13,285 bases of DNA from Acephala macrosclerotiorum. Taxonomy: Eukaryota > Ascomycota > Leotiomycetes > Helotiales > Mollisiaceae. The notes beneath the pieces are model-generated. The model ran no database searches. It had not been told where the DNA came from and saw only the letters and a list, made by a program, of their open reading frames with translations. Shown here piece by piece: positions 1 through 10,918 of the stretch (the stretch's first letter is position 1; each line of letters begins with the position of its first letter). The translations under genes and the position numbers were made by a program. Location: positions 1 to 13,285 of the forward strand of contig MU119908.1 in assembly GCA_014904845.1 (NCBI GenBank). The letters run 5' to 3'.

Positions 1-103
1 TTTTTTTTTAATTAATTTTATATAAAATTTAAATTAATTAAATTCAAATATTATTTTTTTTTAATTAATTTTATATAAAATTTAAATTAATTAAATTCAA
101 ATA
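1..103. repeat. Perfect two-copy tandem repeat, 50-base unit at 53-base period
   Basis: Bases 1-50 and 54-103 are identical: nine T, then an AT-only block, ending in AAATTCAAATA. The copies are separated by TTA (51-53). Each unit contains an inverted repeat with arms TTAATTAATTT and AAATTAATTAA around a 12-base AT spacer, so each copy could fold as a hairpin. The first copy starts at the first base of the window, so the array may continue to the left. Perfect identity in so diverged a sequence suggests a recent duplication, a minisatellite, or an assembly-edge artefact. Confidence 0.9.
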
Positions 104-2560
104 AAAAACAATTATTTTTTAAATTTTTTTTTTTTTAAAAAGTTTAAAAAAATAAAAAATATTTTAATAATTTAAATAATTTTAAATATTTGAAAAAAAA
201 AATTTTAAAATAATTTAAAATATATATATTTTTATTATAATTTTATTTATATATTTTTTTTATTTTAAATTTAAATTTCAAATTATTTTTATTATTTTAA
301 AATAATTTAAATATTTTTTTTATTTTACGAATATAAATCTTTTCAATTTTTTTAAATAAATTTTTTTTTAAATATATTTATTTTTTCGTTTTTAAATATA
401 AAACGCTTTTAAACGTTTATTGAATTTTGAATTAAAAAAAAAACTCGATATTAAAATATTTTTTAAAATTAAAATAAATTATAAATATTTTTCAATTTAA
501 ATTATTTTATTTTTATTTTACAAAAAAAATTCTTTTTATCGATTAAATAATTCGATCGAATTACAAATTAAATTTTTATTATTTTTATTTTAAAATATTT
601 TCCAATAAAAAATTTTTATCATTTAAATTTTAAACGAATTTTTTTTTATTTTTATTTATTTTTTATTGCGTTTTTTTATTAATTAAATTTTTTTTTTAAA
701 TTTTAATAATAATAATTAATTATATTAATCGAAAATATTTTTATAAATATTACTATAATAATTAAATAAATTAAACGAATTAAATAAATTATATAAAAAT
801 AAAAAAAATATAAAAAATATAAAATCGATAAAACGTTACATTTTATATTTTTCGATTATATTTTTTATAAAAAAAAATTTTTTAATTCGAATAATCGTAA
901 TTTTAATATCGTTTTATTTAATGAAATTTTAATTAATAATTTTATTATTTTGAAAATATTATTTAAAATACGTTTAATATTTTTATTAATATTTTCAATA
1001 AAATTTATAATTTAATATTAATTACAAATAATAATAATAATATTTTTATATTTATAAATATCGATTTTTAAAAAAATCTTTTTTTTTTTTAAAAATTTTT
1101 TATAAATATTTTCGATTTTACAATATATAAATTATTTTTAAACGTCGAAAAAATTATTTATAATTTTTAATTATTCGTTAATCGAATTTTTTTATTTTTA
1201 GATTTATTTTTTTCTTTGTAAAATTTTTTATTACTAATAAAAAAACGAATTTAATTAATCGTAAATCGATTTAAAATTTATTTTCATTTTTAAATAATCG
1301 AAAAAATTTTATCGACGTTTTTATTTTATATTTATAACGAGTTTTAAAAAAAAGATTTTAACGTATTTTATTTTTTAAATTAAAATTTTATTTATCGATA
1401 TACGCGATATATATTATTATATTCGATTTTAAATAATAATTAAAAAAATCAAAATATTTATAAAAAGTTTTTTTTTTTATTTTATTTTAATTTTTATAAA
1501 CGAAAAAAATTAATTCGATTTTTATTATAAACGATTTTAATTACATTATATAATAATTATTTAAATCGTATTTTATTACGAAATTTAAATTTAAAAACGA
1601 TATAATTAATATTAAAAAATTTACTTATAAAAAAAAATATATAATAAAAAAAATAATAATAATATTAAAATTATTTTATTATTAAAAATCGATATAAATA
1701 TAATAATTAAAAAAAATTAAATATTTTTTATTTAAAACAATTTATTAAAATTAAAAAATTAATCGATTTTATTACGCGTTTTTATGTTTTTATTTTAATC
1801 GAATATAAAAATATTATCGATTTTTTGAATTAATTTTTTTAAATTAATAATAAATTAAAATTTTATTATAAAATAATAATTTTTATATTTATTTAATTAA
1901 TTTTACGATTTTTTTAAAAATGTAAATTTATATATAAAATTTTTATTATAATATTTTAATAATTTTATAATTTTATTTAAACGTTTAAAATTTTTATAAT
2001 CGAATAAAATATAATAATTTAAAAAAATTTAATAAAAAATAATAATAAAATTCATTTATTATTAATATTAAAATTATTTTTATAATTAATAATCGTTTAT
2101 TAAATATTTTAAACTTTTATAATTATTATAAAAAATTATATTATATCGAAATTAAATATTTTATTAAATATTTTTATTTTAAAAAAAATTTCAATATTAA
2201 AAAAAAAAAAATAATAATAAACGAAAATCGAATAACGCGAAAAATTTATTTTCGAAAAAATTAAAACTTTTAATTAAATTTATATTATTTGTTATTTGAT
2301 TCGTAAAATTTATTAATATAATTATAATTATAATTTTTAATTTTTAATTATCAATAATAAATCGTTTTTTATATTATTTTTTTTTGTTTTTATTTTTTTT
2401 TATTTAATATAATTTTTTTCGTTTTTATTAATTTTTTTTAAAAACGATTAAATTATTAATATTGATTATATTAATTATATTATTATAAATCGATTTCAAT
2501 TTATTAATTTTCGATTTAATAATTTCAAATTATACGAAAATATAAAAAATTAAATTAAAT
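104..2560. other. Featureless, most strongly eroded AT-rich stretch
   Basis: I see no gene, RNA or mobile element here. In 541-1200 I count about 29 C, 23 G and 19 CpG, so most C and G are in CpG. The few other C are mostly CpA (for example near 564, 838 and 1024). Runs of T or A up to about 10 are common. Small details: a direct repeat CGATATA at 1396-1402 and 1405-1411 flanking CG, and short ATA/TAA triplet runs near 1650-1665. These look like by-products of composition. Confidence 0.75.
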
Positions 2561-2824
2561 TTAAAAATATAAAAAATTGAAAATACGTATTATAAATACG
2601 TATTTCAAATTTAAATTTGTTTTTTTTAATATTTTTATACAAATAAAACTTTTATAGTATTTATATACGAAAAATAAAAATAAATTTTTATATATTATAA
2701 AAAAATCAATTAATATTTTTAATAAATTATAATTAAAATCCAATAAAAAAAACGATTTATAAAAAAATAATAAATATAAAAAATAAATATTTTGATTTGT
2801 AATTAAAAACCAAAAAAAATACAA
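2561..2824 (-). other. Open frame of 87 codons, probably not a gene
   Basis: This is the longest ATG-started frame in the window. It begins MYFFWFLITNQN and consists almost entirely of F, I, L, Y, K and N, without recognisable motifs. It could be read as several hydrophobic stretches, but any AT-only sequence translates to such residues. With stops at about 10 to 11% of codons and roughly 26 kb of double-strand sequence, a stop-free run of this length is only mildly unusual (expected number about 0.1 to 0.3). I see no ribosome-binding or start context, no neighbouring genes and no third-position periodicity. A fragment of an eroded gene cannot be excluded. Confidence 0.12.
2581..2605. repeat. 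Inverted repeat with two ATACGTAT palindromes
   Basis: The left arm AAATACGTAT (2581-2590) pairs exactly with the right arm ATACGTATTT (2596-2605) across the 5-base spacer TATAA. Each arm contains the self-palindrome ATACGTAT, so it is both a direct and an inverted repeat. It lies inside the 87-codon minus-strand frame near that frame's 3' end, and is followed by AAATTTAAATTT. A CpG-containing 10-base arm is less expected by chance than AT-only arms. No function can be assigned. Confidence 0.5.
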
Positions 2825-5800
2825 AGAATATATAAATAATCTATAGATAAATAAAAACGAAAAAAATCGTATTTAAATAATAAAATTATTAAAAAAAAAA
2901 TTTTTTTAAATAAAAAAATTTATTTAATTTTTATAGACTTTTGAAATACATTGAATTTATTTTGAAATAAAAATTTAATTAAATTATTCGCAATTTGTTT
3001 TTAAATAAAAATATATTGTAAATCGATACAATTTTTAATGATTTTTTTATAAACGAAATAATAATAAATTTTAATATATTTAATTCGATTGTAAAATTAA
3101 TTGTTTTTAATTAAAATAATAATATTTTAATTATTTTTATAAATAATTATTATTTTTCATTTGAAATTTAAATTTTTATTGATTTATTAAAAGAAATTTT
3201 ATAATTAAATAATTTTTTTAATAACGTTAATTTGTTCGATATATTCGATTTCGTAAAAAAAGAAAAAAATCGTAAATTAGCGTTTTAAAAACTAAAAAAT
3301 AATAATAAAATCGAGATTAAAAACGTAATTAAAAATTGATTATCGAATATTGAAATTTTTCGTTTAATTCGAATTCGTAAAATCATTTAATAATTGAAAA
3401 AACTCGCGAAATATTAAATTTATATATAAAATATATTTAACGTATTTAAAAATTCGTTTAATAATCGCTATATAAATTTCGATAAAATTTAAAAAAAATC
3501 GAAAAATAATAAAAACGATAAAATTTAAATTAAATCGAATATCGAATATAATATTTATAAAAAAAATTAATAATTGATTAATATTTTTTTCAAAATTTTA
3601 ATTTAATTTTGTAATCGTTTTTCGCGAATATAAATCGATTTAAAATTTTTATAAATATTTTAATATTATTGTAATTTTATATTTAATAGTTTTTAAATTT
3701 TTTTTAAAAATATACGATTTAAAAAAATCGTAAAATTCGATATAAATAATCTCAAATAATTTTTATATTAAAATTTTAATAACAAATATCGAAATCAAAT
3801 ATTTTAAATCGTTTATTAAAATTGATTTTAAAAATATTGATATTTAATTTAAAAACTTTAATAATAAAAAAATCGTTTATATAAATTGTAATAATTAAAT
3901 CGTTTTTATAAAAAACGAAAAAATTTATATTTAATATTTTAAATTTAAATTTTCTTAAAAATACGATAAAAATATTATATTATATACAAAATAATTATTT
4001 TAAATCGTAAAAAGTTTTTCGAATTTTAATAATATTAATAATATTATATTTCGTAAATAATTCGATTTAAATATCGATATTAATTTTTTTTTTAAAAAAA
4101 TATCGTTTTTATATTTATTTATTTAAATTTTTAATTGAAAACAATAATTATAATAAAAATAATTTTATAGTTTATAGATTTAATTATAAAAATAAATATT
4201 TTATAAAAATCAATTTTTTTTTATTGTTTAAAATTATAAATTATTTAGTGAATTTTATATTATAAAAAAAATTTATTTATTTTTTTGAAAATTTTAAAAA
4301 TTTATTTATTTGTAAAAAATTTTCGATTAAATAAAATTTTTTTTAATATTAACGTTTTATTTTCGATTAAAAAATTGTATTTGTTTTTAATAGTTTTTTT
4401 TATTATAATTAAATTAAAAATTTTATAATTTGTTTTAAAGTTTTAAATTTGAATAATTTATAGAAATTTAATTTATTAAAAAAAAAAAATATTTATTAAA
4501 AATAAAAATATACATAAAAATAAAAAATAAATTAAAAAAATTTAATAATTCGAAAATTTGATAAAAATAATAATAAAAAATAATAAATTAATATATTTCG
4601 TATTCGATAATTTAAAAAAAAAAATTTAAATAAAAAAATAAATATTAAATTTAATTAATATTTTCGAAATTTTTATTATCGTTTTATTATAAAATGTATT
4701 TAAAATTAAAATTTTATAAAGTAAATAAAATAATATTAAACCAATTTTTAAAATTGTTTTTTAAATAATTTATTAATTCGTTTTAAAAAAAAACTTTTAA
4801 AAATTTAAAAATTTTAAATGATTTTTTGAAAGTTTATATTGTAAATATTTTTTAATTTAATATTTTTAACGTTTAAATTGTATTTACGTTTTTAAATATA
4901 TTAACGTTTAATCGTTTAATAAAAATTTAAATTTTTCGATAATAATTCGTTTAATTAAAAAATTTTAAAATTAAAATCAATAATTAATTTTTATTGCAAA
5001 TTGAAAATTGAAATAATAATAAATTTTTAATCGTTTAAAATTTAAAAAAAAACGAGCGAATTTTTTCGTTTCATATTTGAAATATTTGAAAACGATTTTT
5101 GAAATAATAAAATTTAATAAAATAAAATTTAAAATATCAATATTTAAAAATTTGAAATTAAAAAAAACGAAATTCGAAAAATTAGTATTTTAATAAATAC
5201 GATTCGAAAAAAATCGTTAAAATATTACTAGAATTTATTATATATTTAAAATAATAATAATAAACGATTATTGATTTAAATGACGATTTTTAATTAAAAC
5301 GTTTATTTTTAAATTGAAATTAATCGTAAAATTATTAAATAATTAAAAATTAAACGATTAATAATTTAAATAAATCGAATTAATATTATATTTTCTATAA
5401 AAAAGTTTTTTATTATAATACGTTTGTTTTTTAAAAATTTAATTTAAAAAAAAATAAAAATAAAAATCGATTTAATGTATTTAAAAATACGAACGATTTT
5501 AAATTTAATAAAATTAAAAAAAAAATTAATTCTATTTATTTTTAGAATTTTTAAAATTAAATTATTATTATATTATTCGTTTAATAATTTATAAAATAAT
5601 ATCGCGATAAATATAATTATTTAATTTTAAAATTTAATAAATATTATTTTTTTGTATTTAATAAAAATATTTTAATTAATTTTATTACAAATAAATTTTA
5701 TAGATTTTTTCGAGTTATTATAATAAATAATAAATTTAAAATAATAAATATAATTAATATACGATTTTTAATCGTTTTATATTTTGAAAAAAAGAATTTG

Positions 5801-6025
5801 ATTTTAAAATAAAAGTTTTTTATATAAAAATAATTAATATATTTAACGATTTTTAATTAGTATTTTAAATCGATATTAATATATTTAAAAATAAAAACAA
5901 TTTTATAATAAATTATTTAATTAAAACGTTTAATAAATTCGTTTATTTAAAAATTATAAAATTTTATTAATTTTTAATTAATATTTTTTTTGTAAAAAAT
6001 TTTTTATAATTTTTTAAAAATATAT

Positions 6026-6045
6026 TTATTATTATTATTATTATT
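6026..6045. repeat. (TTA)n microsatellite, about 6.7 copies
   Basis: Uninterrupted TTA repeats span 20 bases. It is the longest clean trinucleotide run I found; shorter ones occur near 1650, 5250 and 11548. Ordinary slippage DNA. Confidence 0.85.
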
Positions 6046-6185
6046 TTAAAAACGTTTAATTATTTAATTTAAATTCGAATATATATAATATTTTTTAAAT
6101 TAAATAAAATAATTTATAATTTCGTTTTTAAATTTAATAATATAAATTTAAATTATTTTAAATTTATTATATTTAAAAATAATTA

Positions 6186-6220
6186 AATATTGATTATTAT
6201 TATAATTTTTAATCAATATT
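6186..6220. repeat. 11-base inverted repeat, possible hairpin
   Basis: AATATTGATTA (6186-6196) is the exact reverse complement of TAATCAATATT (6210-6220), with a 13-base AT-only loop. Only one G:C pair is present per arm. An 11-base match at this spacing is expected several times by chance in DNA of this composition, so I give it no function. It is not followed by a convincing T-run and no gene lies beside it. Confidence 0.5.
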
Positions 6221-6420
6221 AAATTAATAATATTTAAATAAATAAGATTTATTTTGTGTTTTTTAAATTTGATAAAATAATTATAAGATTTTTTTTTTTT
6301 AATTAAAATACAAATTTTGTAAACGTAAAAATTGAAATAATATTTTTCAATAAAATTAATATTATTATATATAATAAATAGTTTTTTAATGTTTTATATT
6401 TTTAAGTATTTAAATTGATT

Positions 6421-6640
6421 ATATTATCGAATAATATTTTGATTAATAATATAAATTTGAAATATAATTGATTTTTTGAAAAAAAAATTGAAAATAATTA
6501 AAGTGATAATAAAAAAAAAAATCGAAATCGAGAAAAAAATTTAAAATAAATAAATAGAACGTTTGAAAAAAGAAAAAAACGAGAACGAATAAAAGAATTA
6601 ATTCGTTGAAAAAATTGATAATTAAATTATATAATTAAAA
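6421..6640 (+). pseudogene. Possible eroded coding relic (weak)
   Basis: Read with codons beginning at 6421, the strip contains a long charged stretch around 6505-6606, rich in K, R, E and N, with several CGA and GAA codons. It is broken by TGA or TAA at 6469, 6499, 6547, 6607, 6616 and 6619. All of these stops could arise from Gln or Trp codons by C-to-T or G-to-A change. The plus strand is purine-rich over 6476-6606, unlike its surroundings. Against it: the stop count is not far below expectation, no family motif is recognisable, and a purine-rich AT tract gives K/E/R/N residues in any case. I tried to see a transposase or integrase here and could not. Confidence 0.15.
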
Positions 6641-8700
6641 AAAAAATTAATTTAATAATATTAATAGATTTTATAATAAATTATTTTGTTTAATTAAAAA
6701 ATTAAAAATCGTATTTTATTATTTTATTGATTTTAATATTTTTAATAGTTTAAAATACTTTACTAATTATATAAAATAAATTTTTACGATTTTAAAATTT
6801 TAATTACAATTTTCAATTTTTAGTAATATTATTAATACTATTAAATTCGATAGCGATTTTAATGTAATAATAAAAATTTCAAAATCGTTTTAATCGAAAT
6901 AAAAGTTCTAATAATTAAATCTTTTCAAAAAATTAATTTTTTATATTTTGATTTTATTTTTTATTGTAATAATTCAAAAATCAATAGTAGTAATTAATTC
7001 AATTTATTAAAATATACTGTGCATTATATATTAATAATATTTATCGTTTATAGAAATATCAAATAATAAAAATCGCTTTTAAAATATTAAATATTTATAT
7101 TTCGATCGAAAAAAATTATAATCGCTAATTACAAAAATTGAACTTATTAATTAATTTATATATAGATCGTTTTTAAACTTTTGTATTTTATAATATAAAT
7201 ATTTTAAATTCTAATAATTAATAAACTAATCATCGTACGAAAAGAATTCAATTCTATTAAAAACAAATTTAAAGTCGCATTTTTTTTATCGATTTAATTA
7301 ATTAAAATAATCAAATTAAAAAAACGTTTTTCGATTAATTAAAAATTAATATACTCGTATAAAACTTTATTATTTAAACGAGTAAAATTTTTATTATATT
7401 GAATATAATTTTTTTAAAACAAAATAATTCAACGTTTTAATATATTATATAAATAATTGGTATTTCTATTTAATAAAATTTAATTTTATTCGTTCGATTT
7501 AATAAAAATAAAAAAAAATAAAAAAAATAATTTATTTAATTGAAAACTTTTTATTTGAACGTTTTAAACTCAATTTAAATCTATTTATAACGATATAATA
7601 ACGTAATAAATATTTCAAAAATAATTAAAATAATTGAAATAATTGAAAATATTTTTAAATAATATATAAAAATCGATATAAAATTTCTTCGAGTAAACAA
7701 AATTTAATTAATTCGATTATTTTTAAAATATTATAATAAAAATAAAAATATTTGAAAATTTTATTTTTCGAAAATAATATTTATTCAAATAAAATATATT
7801 TGAAAATTTAATATTATTATTTAAAAACTAAAAAAAATAAAATTAAATCGTTATAAAATAATAAATTTATTTTTAGATTAAAAATATAATATTTAATCGA
7901 AAAAATAATTTTTTTAAATTTTCAATTTTTTATTTTATATTAATTATTAATAATTTTATCGTTCAAATAAAAAAAAACGTTAATTTTCAATTTTAAAAAC
8001 GTAATTATTTATATATAATTATTCAAATAATTACGAAATTCGATTATTGAATATAATATTATATTTTCAATTACATAAAAAATTTTTAATTTAAAAAAAA
8101 AAAAAATTAAACTTAGTACATATAAATTTATTTAACAATTGTATAAATATAAAAATCAAAATATTAAAACGTTAATTAATATTTATAAATTTTATAAATT
8201 TTTTATATAAATATTAATAAATTTTTTAAAATAATTTTATTTAATATAAGTAATTTAATTAATAAAATTTCAATAAAATTTTTTAGTTTTAATAGTTATT
8301 AAATAATTATAATAATAATAAAAATATTTATTAATAATAATTATTATATTATTTTTGATTCGAAATTAATTTTAAAAGTTTAATTTTAAAAATAATAACG
8401 CAATTTAACAATTACTATAATATTTTTAATAATAAATACAAAGTAAATTAAAATATTAATAAAATTGAAAAAATTAATAAAAAATTAAATAAATGCGATT
8501 AAAATAATTTTAAAAAATATATAATAAAAAATAATAAATAATATATTTATTGTAAAATATTAATTATTTTTTATTTAAATCAATTATTTTTTTTTAAATT
8601 CAAATAAAAATTTTTTATTATAATTAGTTTTATAAATTGTATGTAAAAATAATTCGAAATATTTATTTATTTTATTAAATTTTATTAGAAATCGTAATAT
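6641..8700. other. Gene-free, moderately eroded AT-rich stretch
   Basis: I found no gene. In 7021-7500 I count about 37 C, 28 G and 17 CpG in 480 bases: CpG about 8 times expectation and a mild excess of C over G. Non-CpG C occurs as both CpA and CpT (for example 7201-7260). Sequence complexity around 7200-7280 is higher than in the left half. The frame starting at 7021 carries many stops and no motif I can identify. Confidence 0.65.
8000..8035. repeat. 11-base inverted repeat with CpG ends
   Basis: CGTAATTATTT (8000-8010) is the exact reverse complement of AAATAATTACG (8025-8035), with a 14-base loop. The CpG at the base of the stem makes it somewhat less likely by chance than AT-only arms. 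There is no adjacent gene to terminate or regulate. Confidence 0.5.
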
Positions 8701-9310
8701 TTCGTTTACGTATTTTTAAGTAATATAATCAATTATTATTAGTTTGAGATAAATAGTATTAATTACTAATAATATTTCTTTTTCGTTTATCAAAGTCTCA
8801 ATAGAATTTCGAAGAGTTTTTTACTCGAATTTGAAAAGAATATTATTGAAAAAAATAAAATAATTTTTTGAAATATTTTGAAAAATTGTAAATATATTTA
8901 TATCGATAAATGCGAAATTATTGTTTAAAAGAATTCGAATAATTTGTTGTATATTTTCGCGTATAAATAGCGTTTTTTCAATGTTCGTATAATTAGTATT
9001 GTAAATAGTTTATTTAAAAAATTTAATAAAATATTAATACAATTTTTTCAAATATTACAAAGTATAAATTGAATCAATATAAAAAGATATAATATTAAAT
9101 TAAAGTTGTAATAAAGTTAAAATAATTGTAAGCGATAGCGTTTAAGTATAATATATAATATAAATTGATTTTGAAAATTTTCAAAGTATCAAAGTTTTAA
9201 ATATTTAAAATATTAAAATACGTAATAATTCGAGTTAATTACTTCGATTTTTGAGTACTTATTTTTATTGTAAATAACTCGAAAAAAAGTAAAAAATTTA
9301 ATTTACGATT
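8701..9310. other. Least eroded, G-biased island of higher sequence complexity
   Basis: In 8701-9300 I count about 35 C, 62 G and 18 CpG: G+C about 16%, the highest segment I measured, with a clear excess of G over C on the plus strand. Non-CpG G occurs as ApG and TpG in similar numbers. One plus frame, 8773-9069, has only three stops (8869, 8926, 8968) in 99 codons where about 11 are expected. That is suggestive of a former coding stretch but not significant after allowing for all frames and windows. I could not match it to a protein family; a superficial likeness of one short segment to retroelement reverse transcriptase failed when the flanking residues were compared. Confidence 0.5.
8734..8774. 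repeat. 10-base inverted repeat at the edge of the complex island
   Basis: TATTATTAGT (8734-8743) is the exact reverse complement of ACTAATAATA (8765-8774), with a 21-base loop. An alternative small hairpin, TAGTA/TACTA, lies at 8754-8768 and would use part of the same right arm. Chance is a sufficient explanation. Confidence 0.45.
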
Positions 9311-10222
9311 GTAAATAGTTTAAATGTTAAAAAAATAAAATAAAATATAAAAAAATATAATAAAAATAAACGAATATTAAAAGAAAAATAAAATATTTAT
9401 TGATATTTGTTTTTTTTAATTAATATATTATATATATTTAATAGTTCGTATTTTTTTATCAATTGTTTATAATGTATTTTAATATGAATATTGGATCGTT
9501 TAATATTATTTATATATTGTATTTTTTTTTATTTTTTTATTTTTTAATTTTATTAAAAATTTAAATTCGAAATAATTAAAAAACTTTAAACATTTTACGA
9601 GAAAAAAATGTAATTGTAAAAATAAAATTTCTTTTTTCAAATAGTATTAAAGTACTTATTTCAAGTTTATTTTTAATCTAATAAATATTATTTAATATAT
9701 AATTATATAATTCTTAGTAAATATATCGTTTATTTTTAACGATTTTATTAAAAGTTTTTAAATTTTTATTTTCTTTCGATAGTTTAATACTTATAAATAT
9801 CGAAATACTTTTAATTATAATAGTATATAATATTACAATATAATATAAAATATTAAAATAAATTAAAAATAATAATTATTTAATAAATATATTCTATAAA
9901 ATTATAAGAGTTTAAATAATAAATTAAATATTTAAAATATAAATAATTAATATATTTTTTAAAAAATTAAAAAAAAAAATTAATCGAAAAATTTTATAAT
10001 ATTTTTTTAGTGTTTTAAAAATAAAAATATTCTTTAAAAATTTATATATTAATTGAAATAACTTTTAGTATTCGCTATATATTAAATCAAATAATTTGAA
10101 AAAAAATAATATCGAATATCGAAATAAATATTTTTAAAGTAATTGATTTCTTATTTAAACTTTATTTTGTAATGTATTTAAAACGATTATTTGAAAGCAA
10201 TTTAATTATTTTTATTTTTATA

Positions 10223-10248
10223 AATTGATTTTAATAATAAAATCAATT
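10223..10248. repeat. 11-base inverted repeat with tight 4-base loop
   Basis: AATTGATTTTA (10223-10233) is the exact reverse complement of TAAAATCAATT (10238-10248), with loop ATAA. A second, overlapping arm pair, AATCAA/TTGATT, spans 10241-10255, giving three alternating copies of the same 6-base word. This is the tightest perfect hairpin I found. There is no T-run or adjacent gene that would make it a terminator. Confidence 0.55.
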
Positions 10249-10906
10249 ATTGATTAAAATATTATAATTCAAATTATTTTATTTTTTAGAATTAATAAAA
10301 TAATATTAATAATTTTTTAATATATAAATTTTTTTAATTTTCGAATTTTTATTTTCAATTAATACATTTAAAAGAAATTTAAATACAAAAATATTTAAAA
10401 TAATTTCTATTGATTTTATAAATTTAAAATATTAAATTGTAAATATATTTTTATTCAAAGATCGAAAAAAAAAAAATTTTTTAATTACATTTGAAAATTG
10501 AAAATTATAAAGTTTTAAAGTAATAAAAAAGTAATTTATACGATAAATTAATTTTTTTGAAAATAATTTAATTAAAATAACGTAAAATTTCAAAAGAAAT
10601 ATATAAAAATTATTATAAATTTTAAATTTATTAATAAAAAGATTTAAAAAAATAAAAATAATATATTTATAATTAATTTTTTTAATTCTTGGAATTATAA
10701 TTAATTTATTCTATGAATTGAAAAATTTTAATAATTAAAAATTTGTTTAAAATTGAAATAAAAATAATAATTTTAAATTTTAATTAATCGAATTAAAATC
10801 GTTTTATTTAATTCGTTTATTTCGTTTAATATTACATTTGTAATTAAATTATTTTTTTTCGTATTATTTAAACTCTAATTCGTCTCTTAAAAAATGGATA
10901 TAAACT

Positions 10907-10918
10907 AATCACGTGATT
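10907..10918. other. 12-base perfect palindrome containing CACGTG
   Basis: AATCACGTGATT reads the same on both strands and contains the E-box core CACGTG at 10910-10915. It is one of few sites where non-CpG C and G survive next to a CpG. CACGTG is the known recognition core of basic helix-loop-helix factors such as yeast Cbf1, and ATCACGTG also fits the yeast CDEI consensus. No CDEIII-like element was found at the expected distance on either side. Function is unproven. Confidence 0.4.

Larger units (their letters stand above)
2825..6240. other. Gene-free AT-rich stretch, G+C about 12% near its start
   Basis: No gene or RNA is visible. In 2881-3480 I count about 31 C, 40 G and 21 to 22 CpG (about 10 times expectation). 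Non-CpG G is more common than non-CpG C there, mainly as TpG (TTGAA, TTGTA). CpG clusters such as CTCGCGAA near 3402 and AACGAGCGAA near 5050 are local survivors. Towards the right end there is a (TTA)n run and a hairpin, listed separately. Confidence 0.7.

Noticed and set aside
2561..2824. The 87-codon minus-strand frame as a membrane protein gene
   Set aside because: Its residues are only what AT-rich codons give, it has no motif, no start context and no neighbours, and a stop-free run of this length is nearly expected by chance.
6186..8774. Hairpins as intrinsic terminators or small RNAs
   Set aside because: With A and T near 90%, about a dozen 11-base inverted repeats with short loops are expected by chance. 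None is followed by a suitable T-run beside a gene.
8872..9069. Likeness of one short translated segment to the region after the catalytic motif of Ty3/Gypsy reverse transcriptase
   Set aside because: Only a few residues agree, and several required residues could not have become the observed ones by C-to-T or G-to-A change. Treated as coincidence.
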